A program made the position numbers and the translations under genes. This document shows positions 5,914 through 12,214 of a stretch of 15,600 bases of DNA, in pieces. The notes beneath the pieces are model-generated. The model searched no databases. It was not told the origin of the DNA and worked only from the letters and a program-made list of their open reading frames with translations. This stretch comes from Acidobacteriota bacterium. GTDB taxonomy: Bacteria; Acidobacteriota; Thermoanaerobaculia; Gp7-AA8. The stretch lies in NCBI GenBank assembly GCA_003222375.1, contig QHVX01000080.1, forward strand, positions 1-15,600, given 5' to 3'. Each line of letters begins with the position of its first letter. The stretch's first letter is position 1.

Positions 5914-6668
5914 AGTGTTTTGACGAGGATGGCGGTCACATTATCGAGTCCGCCGCGTTCATTAGCGGTATCGATGAGCGTCTTGCACGCTTTCTCGAGA
6001 TCGTTTTCGTTCTCCGTCACGACGCGGAGGATCTCATCTTCGGGAACCATGCCAGTGAGACCGTCGGAGCAGAGAAGATAGACATCGCCGGGCTGCGACT
6101 CGACTTCGGTGGCATCGGGATTGACCGAGAGTGCGCCGCCGAGGGCGCGCGTGATGACGTTGCGAAGAGGGTGTTTCTCCGCCTCCGCTTCGGTCAGCAT
6201 GCCGGCCTGCACCTGCTCGAAGACCCATGAGTGATCGTTGGTGATGCGCGAGAGCGAGCCGTCGCGGATCAGATAAGCGCGCGAGTCACCGACGTGCGCG
6301 AACGACATCGTTTTGTCGTCGCCCAGCGCCGCGACAACGGTCGTGCCCATGCCGCGAAGGCGGGCATCTTTGCGCATCGCTTCGAGTACGCGCGTGTTGG
6401 CCATGCGCACCGCTGCCATCAGCCGGTTCGTCGAGCGGCGATACTGATCGTCGTAGGCGTGCGGCCACGTCCCGTCATCCTCTTTCGTGTGAATGATGAA
6501 TTCGGAGATGGAGTCGACCGCGATGCGCGATGCGATCTCACCCGCGGCGTGACCGCCCATGCCGTCGGCGACCAGATAGAGCTTCGCTTTGTCTTCAACG
6601 AGAAAAGAATCCTCGTTGTGTTGTCGTTGCCGCCCGACGTGGGTAAGTCCGAATGACTTCACCTGCAT
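5910..6668 (-). CDS. PP2C-type Ser/Thr protein phosphatase (PrpC/Stp-like)
   Basis: This metal-dependent phosphatase removes phosphate from Ser/Thr residues in the cytoplasm and usually opposes Hanks-type kinases. The 252-residue length is that of stand-alone bacterial PP2C. Motifs in order: R-Q-H-NEDSF (15-22), VADGMGGHAAGEIAS (33-47), RGMGTTVVAAL (105-115), FAHVGDSRAYL (123-133), LLCSDGLTGMV (198-208), GGLDNVTAILV (239-249). Predicted metal ligands are Asp35, Gly36, Asp202 and Asp242. No transmembrane segment is seen. A GAAGGG-like Shine-Dalgarno lies inside the end of the J-domain gene, 5 bp upstream. The stop overlaps the selenoprotein start (ATGA). No partner kinase is in the window; the substrates might include neighbours in the run, but that is speculation. 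Confidence 0.95.
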   Translation of the reverse strand: MQVKSFGLTHVGRQRQHNEDSFLVEDKAKLYLVADGMGGHAAGEIASRIAVDSISEFIIHTKEDDGTWPHAYDDQYRRSTNRLMAAVRMANTRVLEAMRKDARLRGMGTTVVAALGDDKTMSFAHVGDSRAYLIRDGSLSRITNDHSWVFEQVQAGMLTEAEAEKHPLRNVITRALGGALSVNPDATEVESQPGDVYLLCSDGLTGMVPEDEILRVVTENENDLEKACKTLIDTANERGGLDNVTAILVKTL

Positions 6669-6673
6669 CCCAT

Positions 6674-7306
6674 TCAGCCCTTCTTAGAGGCTGCAGCTCC
6701 CTTTCCCTGGCGCAGGTCGGCCAGCGCACTTTGAATCTCGATGTTGGTGGGATCCCACTTCAGCGCTTCGTTGAGATAGCGCTCGGCTTTTGCGACCAGC
6801 CCGGCGCGTTTGCAAATGAGTCCGGCATCCTTCAGATACGTCGCATTGACCGGTTCGCGCTGCACGGCCGTCTCGATCGCCTGCACGGCCTGACGCGCAT
6901 AGGCGGGAATGCGATTGGCGGCCAGCGCGAGGTAGTGGAATGCTTTGGCGTCATTCGGATTGTGTTTGACGGCCATGTCGAAGTTTTCGTAGGCGGCGCG
7001 AATGTCGCCTTCTTTGAAAGCCTTGACGCCTTTCGACAGATAAACCTTGGCGACCTGCGTGAGGTCGGCCGTTCCTCTGCTGATCCCGACGCTCAATTCG
7101 GCATCGTGCTGCTTCCGCCGCGCAGGATTGGTGAGCACGTTGACCGCTTCGGTCAGCGTCTGGAACTTTCGCTCGGCTTCGCTTTTATCGGTGCCCTTCA
7201 CCCGGTCGGGATGGTTTTCCCGAGCGAGCTGGCGGAAACGGTTTCGAATCTCCTGTTCTGAGGCGGAGCGTTCGACGCCCAGGATCTCGTAATAGTTGAT
7301 CTTCAT
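6674..7306 (-). CDS. J-domain protein with C-terminal TPR repeats
   Basis: This 210-residue protein starts with a canonical J-domain (1-70): NYYEILGVERSAS, then the HPD motif at 32-34 in ARENHPDRVKG, then FQTLTEAVNVLTNPARRKQHD. Residues 82-200 form about three TPR-like helical pairs, for example AFKEGDIRAAYENFDMAVKHNPND and the last ALKWDPTNIEIQSALADLRQ. There is no Gly/Phe-rich or zinc-finger region, so it is not classical DnaJ but a class C co-chaperone that recruits DnaK to a client bound by the TPRs. The C-terminus is Lys-rich. It starts one base after the stop of hypothetical protein A and ends 5 bp before the PP2C start, so it is co-transcribed with them. The client is unknown. Confidence 0.92.
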   Translation of the reverse strand: MKINYYEILGVERSASEQEIRNRFRQLARENHPDRVKGTDKSEAERKFQTLTEAVNVLTNPARRKQHDAELSVGISRGTADLTQVAKVYLSKGVKAFKEGDIRAAYENFDMAVKHNPNDAKAFHYLALAANRIPAYARQAVQAIETAVQREPVNATYLKDAGLICKRAGLVAKAERYLNEALKWDPTNIEIQSALADLRQGKGAAASKKG

Positions 7307-7307
7307 T

Positions 7308-8390
7308 TCAGGATTTTTTGCTCCGCTGCTGGTAGAGCTTGCGAGACATGGAGCGGACGACCTCGCTGACCCCCTTGTCTTCCTTCAAGCCTTTCAAATC
7401 TCGTAAGGTTAAACGATTGATCAAGGGGACGACAACTCCGATCGGAACCTTCGGATTGCGAGCGAGTGCAATAAGGACGTTGTATTTCGACATCCAATCG
7501 CGCCGTGTGGAAATGAGGCGGAGCACTTCGTCGTCGACGTTGCGCATGCCCGCGATTTGCTCGGCTTCGCTTTCGCTCATGCGCGGATTGCGCATGACGG
7601 CGCTGCAAACGAGCTTGTTCCGGTCGCGGACCAGGATCGTCCGCCACGTCTTTCCGCCCTTGAAAGCCATTTGCACCTTCTGTCCGACACTCATGTTCAA
7701 GATCTGCGTAAACACCGATTGCTTCGCCGGGTCCTGGTGCTCCGTTTCGCTCAGTTGGGGAGGAGGCGCCGCGGCCGACGGTTCCGCTTCGGCTTTGGTC
7801 AGCAAGTCCGCAATTTCATCATCGGGCAGAAACTCGGCGACTTCTTCTTCGGCGAGTTTCTCGAGTCGCGCTTTCTTGTCGAAGAACTCTTCGCGGTTCT
7901 CGAGAGCCCGACGCCGCGCCTCTACCGAGAGATGCGGATTCGCGAGCAGCGCGTCGAGGATCTCCGGAGCGCGCAGAATGCGCAGCTGGTTGATGACGAT
8001 AATTTCCTGCACGGTCGGATCGGCGCGTGCGGCGAGATCCACGATCGCGGCATCAGGAACGGTTCGATTGCGGATCAGCGCTTCGAGCACCGCGGCATCT
8101 TCGGTTGCGCGCACCAGCAGCGAAAGATGGTCGGCCGATGACGATTCGTTCGACGCGAACGCCAGGAGGCTTCGAAGCGGAACTTCCTTCAGCGCCTCGT
8201 GAGCGAGCTGTGAAACCTCTGCATCTTCCGAGACCGCCAGAAACGCCAGGACAGTGATGAGCTCTTCCTGTGGCAGGGGAAGAAAGCCGCGCGCGATATT
8301 GAGAACGACCTCCCGCGGATACGCGCCCTCCTGGATGCGGGAGATGACGGCGCCCGATGACAGCTCGGTGTTGGGGGTGGTGCTGCTCAT
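7308..8390 (-). CDS. Hypothetical protein A: HEAT-like N-terminus, acidic linker, C-terminal helical module shared with protein B
   Basis: I do not recognise a named family. The 360-residue protein is soluble and mostly helical. Residues 12-165 look like irregular HEAT/ARM-type repeats (for example ALIRNRTVPDAAIVDLAAR and ALLANPHLSVEARRRAL). A charged, probably coiled segment follows at 165-200, then a Pro/Ala-rich linker (203-214). The C-terminal module (228-355) has SVGQKVQMAFKGGKTWRTIL, then NPRMSESEAEQIAGMRNV, RRDWMSKYNVLIALARNPKV and LTLRDLKGL. That pattern recurs in hypothetical protein B two genes upstream. I remember similar 'GxKxxRxxLIRDxNKLV' proteins in deltaproteobacterial and acidobacterial genomes, usually uncharacterised. 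The ATG overlaps the RodZ-like stop (ATGA), and the J-domain gene follows after one base. A scaffold or adaptor role is inferred from the repeats only. Confidence 0.85.
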   Translation of the reverse strand: MSSTTPNTELSSGAVISRIQEGAYPREVVLNIARGFLPLPQEELITVLAFLAVSEDAEVSQLAHEALKEVPLRSLLAFASNESSSADHLSLLVRATEDAAVLEALIRNRTVPDAAIVDLAARADPTVQEIIVINQLRILRAPEILDALLANPHLSVEARRRALENREEFFDKKARLEKLAEEEVAEFLPDDEIADLLTKAEAEPSAAAPPPQLSETEHQDPAKQSVFTQILNMSVGQKVQMAFKGGKTWRTILVRDRNKLVCSAVMRNPRMSESEAEQIAGMRNVDDEVLRLISTRRDWMSKYNVLIALARNPKVPIGVVVPLINRLTLRDLKGLKEDKGVSEVVRSMSRKLYQQRSKKS

Positions 8391-9187
8391 GGATTGGCTC
8401 GCAGGTCTCCGCGGCCGAATACGCGATCGTGAATCACTTCGCCATCGCGGCCCAGCGGAGCGAGGGGAACATCGTTCAGTGCCAGCTTGATCCCGGCGGC
8501 ATTTCCGACAGTTCGAAAGTGAAACGAATCGCGTGCCTCCACCGTCCGATGCGCTCCTCGGCGCAGCGTCGTGTTGATGACTTCTTTGCCGTCGGCATCG
8601 AGGATGACAAACGAATCGTCGCTGACCTCGATGCTCAAGCGCATCGGCGGCTGTGTTTGTGGAGCGCCGGCTTCAGCCGGCGGTTTCACAACCGGCCGTG
8701 GCCGCGGCGGCGTAATCGCCGACTCGATTTTTGCCGCTTCGGCGGTCGCCTTCTTGTGGCGCATCGCGACAAAAGTCGCGGCGGCGAGAATCGCGATGAT
8801 CAGCAAAAGGATGTACACGTTGCGATCGATGCGCGCGTACGGCGGAGGGATACCTTTCTTCGGCGGCAGATCGCGGTGCGTAAGGCGTTCGAGATGCGGC
8901 GACTTCTCGATCCGATCGTCACCGGCGGCCGCGAAGTTGTAGCGATTCACGATCTCGTCGGAGTTGAGGCCGAGGTAGCGGGCATATTCGCGGATGAAGC
9001 CGCGCGTGAAGACCGGCGCCGGCAGCGTGCGGTGATCGTTGCGTTCGATCGCCTCCAGAAATCGCTTGCTGATCTTGGTGGCATCAGCGATTTCCTTGAG
9101 CGAGATGCCGCGGATCTCCCGCTCGCGGCGGAGCTCCTCGCCGAACGACGCGAGCTCCGAGTACGGTTGCTGCGTCTGCTCAGGCAT
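8387..9187 (-). CDS. RodZ-like protein: N-terminal HTH, one transmembrane helix, C-terminal DUF4115
   Basis: RodZ proteins link MreB filaments to the envelope in rod-shaped bacteria; related proteins act as membrane-bound regulators. The 266-residue product has an HTH_25 domain at about 15-83 (FGEELRREREIRGISLKEIA, then ISKRFLEAIE and FTRGFIREYARYLGL). One transmembrane helix follows at about 123-142 (NVYILLLIIAILAAATFVAM), then a Pro-rich linker (159-181) and a beta-rich DUF4115 at about 183-262 (SDDSFVILDADGKEV, GNAAGIKLALNDVPL). The usual Trp of 'sWv' is Ser-Phe here. I chose ATG 9187; a TTG at 9226 would add 13 unlikely residues. It overlaps the end of protein B by 8 bp. Part of the linker (PAEAGAP) is encoded by a palindromic repeat. 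mreB is absent from the window, so a shape role is only inferred. Confidence 0.88.
   Translation of the reverse strand: MPEQTQQPYSELASFGEELRREREIRGISLKEIADATKISKRFLEAIERNDHRTLPAPVFTRGFIREYARYLGLNSDEIVNRYNFAAAGDDRIEKSPHLERLTHRDLPPKKGIPPPYARIDRNVYILLLIIAILAAATFVAMRHKKATAEAAKIESAITPPRPRPVVKPPAEAGAPQTQPPMRLSIEVSDDSFVILDADGKEVINTTLRRGAHRTVEARDSFHFRTVGNAAGIKLALNDVPLAPLGRDGEVIHDRVFGRGDLRANP
8657..8691. repeat. GC-rich palindromic repeat inside the RodZ-like linker
   Basis: A perfect 7-bp stem CGCCGGC / GCCGGCG (8665-8671 and 8676-8682) closes on a TTCA loop. It is flanked by TTGTG (8657-8661) and CACAA (8687-8691), which also pair. It is read in frame as Pro-Ala-Glu-Ala-Gly-Ala-Pro within the proline-rich periplasmic linker. 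The motif 'GGAGCGCCGGCTTCAGCCGG' is one I recall as a dispersed element in other genomes, unverified. It could also be ordinary coding sequence with strong local symmetry. Confidence 0.6.
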
Positions 9188-9914
9188 CGAGAGCCAAATT
9201 GTAATCTGCAGGTCGGAGGCGCTCAATGCAGCGCCGGAGGTACACCGAGGTCCCCGGGTGGTCGTGAATCATCCGGAGGTCTCGGGCGGTGAGGGAGCGC
9301 AGTAGCGAGGCCGCCGTCGCCCTCGGCGTTTTGGGGTTCATCACGAGGGCTTTGCGGATCGGGTAGCGGAACGACCATTTCCGGTCCGCAGCCAGGAGTT
9401 GCAATTGTTCGGTTGTCGCCCGGTGGCTGCCCGCTACGAAGACGAGATCGTCCTCGCGGAGCCTCTGGTTGACGAGCAAGGCCTCAAAGACCTTGGGATC
9501 AGGATCGAAGAGAAATGCTTTGATCAGTGCCTGACTGCATCGTTTCGCAGACGTGATGCGCTCGCCCAGCGTCAGCTCGCCGACGCGGTTGACGAGGATC
9601 GTGTCGATGGCTCGCCTCACCGGCGCATGAATCTTCACATCCACACCGAGTCGAACCAGGTCCGCCCAATAAAGATAATGAATGAACTTGACGGCATGCG
9701 CCTGCGGCGTCAGCTTATGCGCGACCAGGCGAAGCCGCACGGAGTAAAACGCGGTCAGCCGCTGCGTCTGCGCGATCCTCTGACAGATCGCCGGCGTCGC
9801 ATACGGATTGTCGAGTACGGCCAGGGCCTCATCTTCAAGCAGATTGCCCACGTTCTCGTTGACGAAGTCGAGAAGCTCTTGTCGCGGCAACGACTGAATA
9901 TCGCGGAAGGCCAT
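9180..9914 (-). CDS. Hypothetical protein B: helical protein sharing a C-terminal module with protein A
   Basis: This is an unrecognised soluble protein of 244 residues, mostly helical, with no signal peptide or transmembrane segment. The N-terminus includes LPRQELLDFVNENVGNLLED and LAVLDNPYATPAICQRIAQT, resembling a repeat unit 'L..NP..tP.....IA'. The C-terminal part (about 140-235) has EALLVNQRLREDDLVFVAGS, LLAADRKWSFRYPIRKALVM, NPKTP and LTARDLR. These align by eye with protein A residues 262-352. It starts 13 bp after the FN3 protein stop with a plausible AAAGGG Shine-Dalgarno, part of which lies in a hairpin. Its 3' end overlaps the RodZ-like gene by 8 bp. The close packing suggests a shared process with RodZ-like and protein A. 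Its function is not known. Confidence 0.85.
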   Translation of the reverse strand: MAFRDIQSLPRQELLDFVNENVGNLLEDEALAVLDNPYATPAICQRIAQTQRLTAFYSVRLRLVAHKLTPQAHAVKFIHYLYWADLVRLGVDVKIHAPVRRAIDTILVNRVGELTLGERITSAKRCSQALIKAFLFDPDPKVFEALLVNQRLREDDLVFVAGSHRATTEQLQLLAADRKWSFRYPIRKALVMNPKTPRATAASLLRSLTARDLRMIHDHPGTSVYLRRCIERLRPADYNLALDA

Positions 9915-9918
9915 GCCC

Positions 9919-9957
9919 TTTCAGGAACTATTTCACGCGATCGCGCAATTCCTGAAA
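9919..9957 (-). promoter_or_regulatory. Hairpin across the FN3-protein stop and the ribosome-binding site of protein B
   Basis: A perfect 9-bp inverted repeat TTTCAGGAA / TTCCTGAAA (9919-9927 and 9949-9957) encloses a 21-nt loop that contains the 10-bp palindrome CGCGATCGCG (9936-9945) and the FN3 stop codon. In the leftward mRNA the 3' arm covers the first half of the AAAGGG ribosome-binding site for protein B. Ribosomes finishing the FN3 gene would open it, a possible translational-coupling device. There is no U-tract, so it does not look like an intrinsic terminator. Confidence 0.5.
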
Positions 9958-12081
9958 ATGAAGGGCGTTAACCACGAATCCATTCAGCGGAGGACCGTCC
10001 GTGTAACCGCCGGTCGAAAGCCCGAGCGGCATCCTGGCGGCATCGAGCGCGTCCCGCAGCTCCGTCACGTGGATCCCCTTGATGCTCAGGCCCACGGCCG
10101 GAACATCAGTGAAACCAAGGCTTCCGAGTCCTGCCAGCACGCGCACGGCGTTGACTGCGGTTCTGGTCTCGGCCAGATCGTAGGCTCTGACAACCAGGCC
10201 GGCCACGATCGGATTATTGGTAAACAGAACGGTGGTGCCGAGGCGCGGCGAGCTGTTCAACGAGGTGCCGGTCATCGTGACAGCTCGCACACGATAGATG
10301 TACGCGCTGTTCGGATTGAGGCCGGCAGTGTCGGAAAGCGAATTGGTTCCCGGCGCCGCGATCTGGACGTAATCGCCGCCGGGACTCTTACGGTCGACCT
10401 GATATGTCGCGCCTCCGACTGCGTTCCAATTGAGGTCGATCCGTCCGCTGTTGATCGTCGACGTTGAGAGACCGGTTGGCGCAGCCGGACTTCCCGGTTG
10501 CGTAATCACGAGGCGATTGATCCCGCCCGTCAGATTGCCGTTGAGCGTGAACCACAGCTCGTTGGCGGCCGGGCGAAGAGACGCGAAATAGTCGACATCA
10601 GCCGTGAGAGAAACGCCGCCTACCGAAATCTGAGGATAGCCGGCCGTGTAGTTGCCGACGATGATCAACGGCTTCGTCAACGTGCCGGCGCCGACAGCAA
10701 TGTTCGCGTCGAGCTGATTCGAGCTGGCGTTGAAGGCCAGCGCGCCGTAGACGTGGTTGTAGCCGGGTGGCGCGTAGGTCACATTGTCGGGGCGCGTCAC
10801 GCCGGCCGGACCGGTCGTCACGACGCTGCCCGTCATCGTGGACAGCGTCAGCGACTGAATTGTCTCGACGTGAGTGACCTGCGCCTCGACCGGAAGACTG
10901 GTGTGCGTTCCGAGAACGACGTAAACCGAATAGCTCTTCTTCGGATATCCAGGCGGCATCGCGCCGGTCCCGTCGTTCGCGTTATAAGTGTGAGGTCCAA
11001 TAAAACCGAACTGCGTTCCCCATGTCAGGCGCGCGTTGTTGTTACCCATATCGAGCGAGTCTGCATCGGCCTGATAGGCCCACTCGTTCTGACACGGCAT
11101 CTTGTACGCACAATCTGCGTATCCATTGCCGGTCGCCGAAGTCGTGTTCCAGAGCACGTGAATGTCGTGATAGTCCGGATTGCGTCCGCCCCCCGCATCC
11201 TGCTGACTCATCGTCTGCGTCTGGACGAGGCCCATGGTGGCGTCCTTTTTATTCGTTACCATTTCGAGAGGCCCGTTGATCCACTCTTTCACGTAGGGAA
11301 TTGTGTTCACGACGTTGTAAGTCCAGTCGCTGTTCAGCAGGACCGGCGAGGTTGTTGTCGTGAATTTGTAGCGATCGCCCCACGCAACGCCATCGAGGGC
11401 GGTGCCGCCGTCTCCATCGATATTCAACTCGCCGTAGGGTGCGCGTGAGTCGTCGTTGAATGTCCCCTCCGGCGCGTTCGGTCCGGCCTGATCGACATTC
11501 CAGGTGATCGCGTAAACCGGATTGTCGCGCCCGGTAGAGAGAATCCAATCCATCGTGACGGGAATGGTCCGAACCTGATCGGGAGGACAATATCGCTGAT
11601 AGTTCTGCGTAAATCGAAAGATCGCGTGATGCCGGCCTTCGAATACTCGGACCCAGGTGCCCGCGAATTGATATCCGAGCGGAGAGTCGTCCATGCCGAT
11701 GCAGGCGCCCGGTGCTCCGGGGTAGCTCGAATGCGAGACCACGTATCCAAAGCCCGCGTAACCGCCATTGCCATAGTTCGTGACGTTGGCAGTTCGGGTT
11801 CCCACTGGAGTTTGATACTTGAACTGCCGAAGAGCGCCGCCGCGTGAATTGTTGAATGGAGCGATGTCGTTGTGCGCCAGGACCGCAACTCGCGGTTGAT
11901 TGCTGCTGTCCCTCCACGTGAAGCGATCGCTGAGCTCGGAATCGACTGTGACGTCGTGCTCGATCGACATCGGAGGGACCTGGCCCACTGCTGAGACCGC
12001 AAGAACACTGATCGAGAGGAAGGCAAAAGCGATCGAGCGCTGGAGGGAGAGGGTCATGTCGATGTGAAAATGAGTCGACAT
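9928..12081 (-). CDS. Secreted FN3-domain protein with C-terminal H-x-x-ELR repeats
   Basis: This exported protein of 717 residues has no catalytic motif that I can name. A signal peptide ends near residue 34 (hydrophobic SIAFAFLSISVLAVSAVGQ). ATG 12081 is used; ATG 12057 (residue 9) is equally good for the signal peptide and neither has a clear Shine-Dalgarno. Residues about 38-420 form a large, aromatic- and Gly/Asn-rich, probably beta-rich domain with a few Cys (127, 165, 324, 330). Residues 430-528 form a second beta-rich segment. A fibronectin type III domain spans 532-617. The last 95 residues are two and a half copies of a repeat: a hydrophobic stretch, H/Y-x-x-E-(L/T)-R, then A-x-R-x-x-x-GL and a T-D turn. 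The C-terminal repeat may be an anchoring or sorting module, but that is inference. It is the first gene of the seven-gene leftward run and diverges from the dehydratase gene. Confidence 0.85.
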   Translation of the reverse strand: MSTHFHIDMTLSLQRSIAFAFLSISVLAVSAVGQVPPMSIEHDVTVDSELSDRFTWRDSSNQPRVAVLAHNDIAPFNNSRGGALRQFKYQTPVGTRTANVTNYGNGGYAGFGYVVSHSSYPGAPGACIGMDDSPLGYQFAGTWVRVFEGRHHAIFRFTQNYQRYCPPDQVRTIPVTMDWILSTGRDNPVYAITWNVDQAGPNAPEGTFNDDSRAPYGELNIDGDGGTALDGVAWGDRYKFTTTTSPVLLNSDWTYNVVNTIPYVKEWINGPLEMVTNKKDATMGLVQTQTMSQQDAGGGRNPDYHDIHVLWNTTSATGNGYADCAYKMPCQNEWAYQADADSLDMGNNNARLTWGTQFGFIGPHTYNANDGTGAMPPGYPKKSYSVYVVLGTHTSLPVEAQVTHVETIQSLTLSTMTGSVVTTGPAGVTRPDNVTYAPPGYNHVYGALAFNASSNQLDANIAVGAGTLTKPLIIVGNYTAGYPQISVGGVSLTADVDYFASLRPAANELWFTLNGNLTGGINRLVITQPGSPAAPTGLSTSTINSGRIDLNWNAVGGATYQVDRKSPGGDYVQIAAPGTNSLSDTAGLNPNSAYIYRVRAVTMTGTSLNSSPRLGTTVLFTNNPIVAGLVVRAYDLAETRTAVNAVRVLAGLGSLGFTDVPAVGLSIKGIHVTELRDALDAARMPLGLSTGGYTDGPPLNGFVVNALHFQELRDRVK

Positions 12082-12133
12082 GATCGTGGTGAACTCATCG
12101 CGCCGTCAAGTTGTGCAGATTTTTTTCGCTCGA

Positions 12134-12159
12134 TGCAAAACCGCGACGATCATTTTGCA
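12134..12159. promoter_or_regulatory. Operator-like inverted repeat TGCAAAA-N12-TTTTGCA
   Basis: Perfect 7-bp arms (12134-12140 and 12153-12159) are separated by 12 bp, so the arm centres lie 19 bp apart. The repeat is in the 133-bp divergent region between the FN3 protein and dehydratase genes, ending 9 bp before the proposed -35 box at 12169. The position suits a dimeric regulator of one or both directions. No known operator is matched. Confidence 0.4.
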
Positions 12160-12168
12160 AAGAAATTA

Positions 12169-12197
12169 TTGTCCTTTTGAATAACGCTACATATAAT
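12169..12197 (+). promoter_or_regulatory. Sigma70-type promoter for the dehydratase gene
   Basis: TTGTCC (12169-12174) and a perfect TATAAT (12192-12197) are separated by exactly 17 bp. This lies in an AT-rich patch inside otherwise GC-rich sequence. The expected transcription start is near 12204, only about 11 nt before the ATG at 12215, and no Shine-Dalgarno is present. This would make a very short, nearly leaderless 5' end. No comparably good promoter is visible for the opposite strand. Confidence 0.75.
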
Positions 12198-12214
12198 GAG
12201 TCGCCTCCCTGGTC

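Noticed and set aside
9188..9226. TTG start giving the RodZ-like protein 13 more residues
   Set aside because: The extension overlaps protein B more deeply and adds non-conserved residues; the ATG at 9187 fits the family N-terminus.
10498..11448. 316-codon open frame on the plus strand
   Set aside because: Lies antisense within the FN3 protein and has low-complexity Arg/Val composition with no domain pattern.
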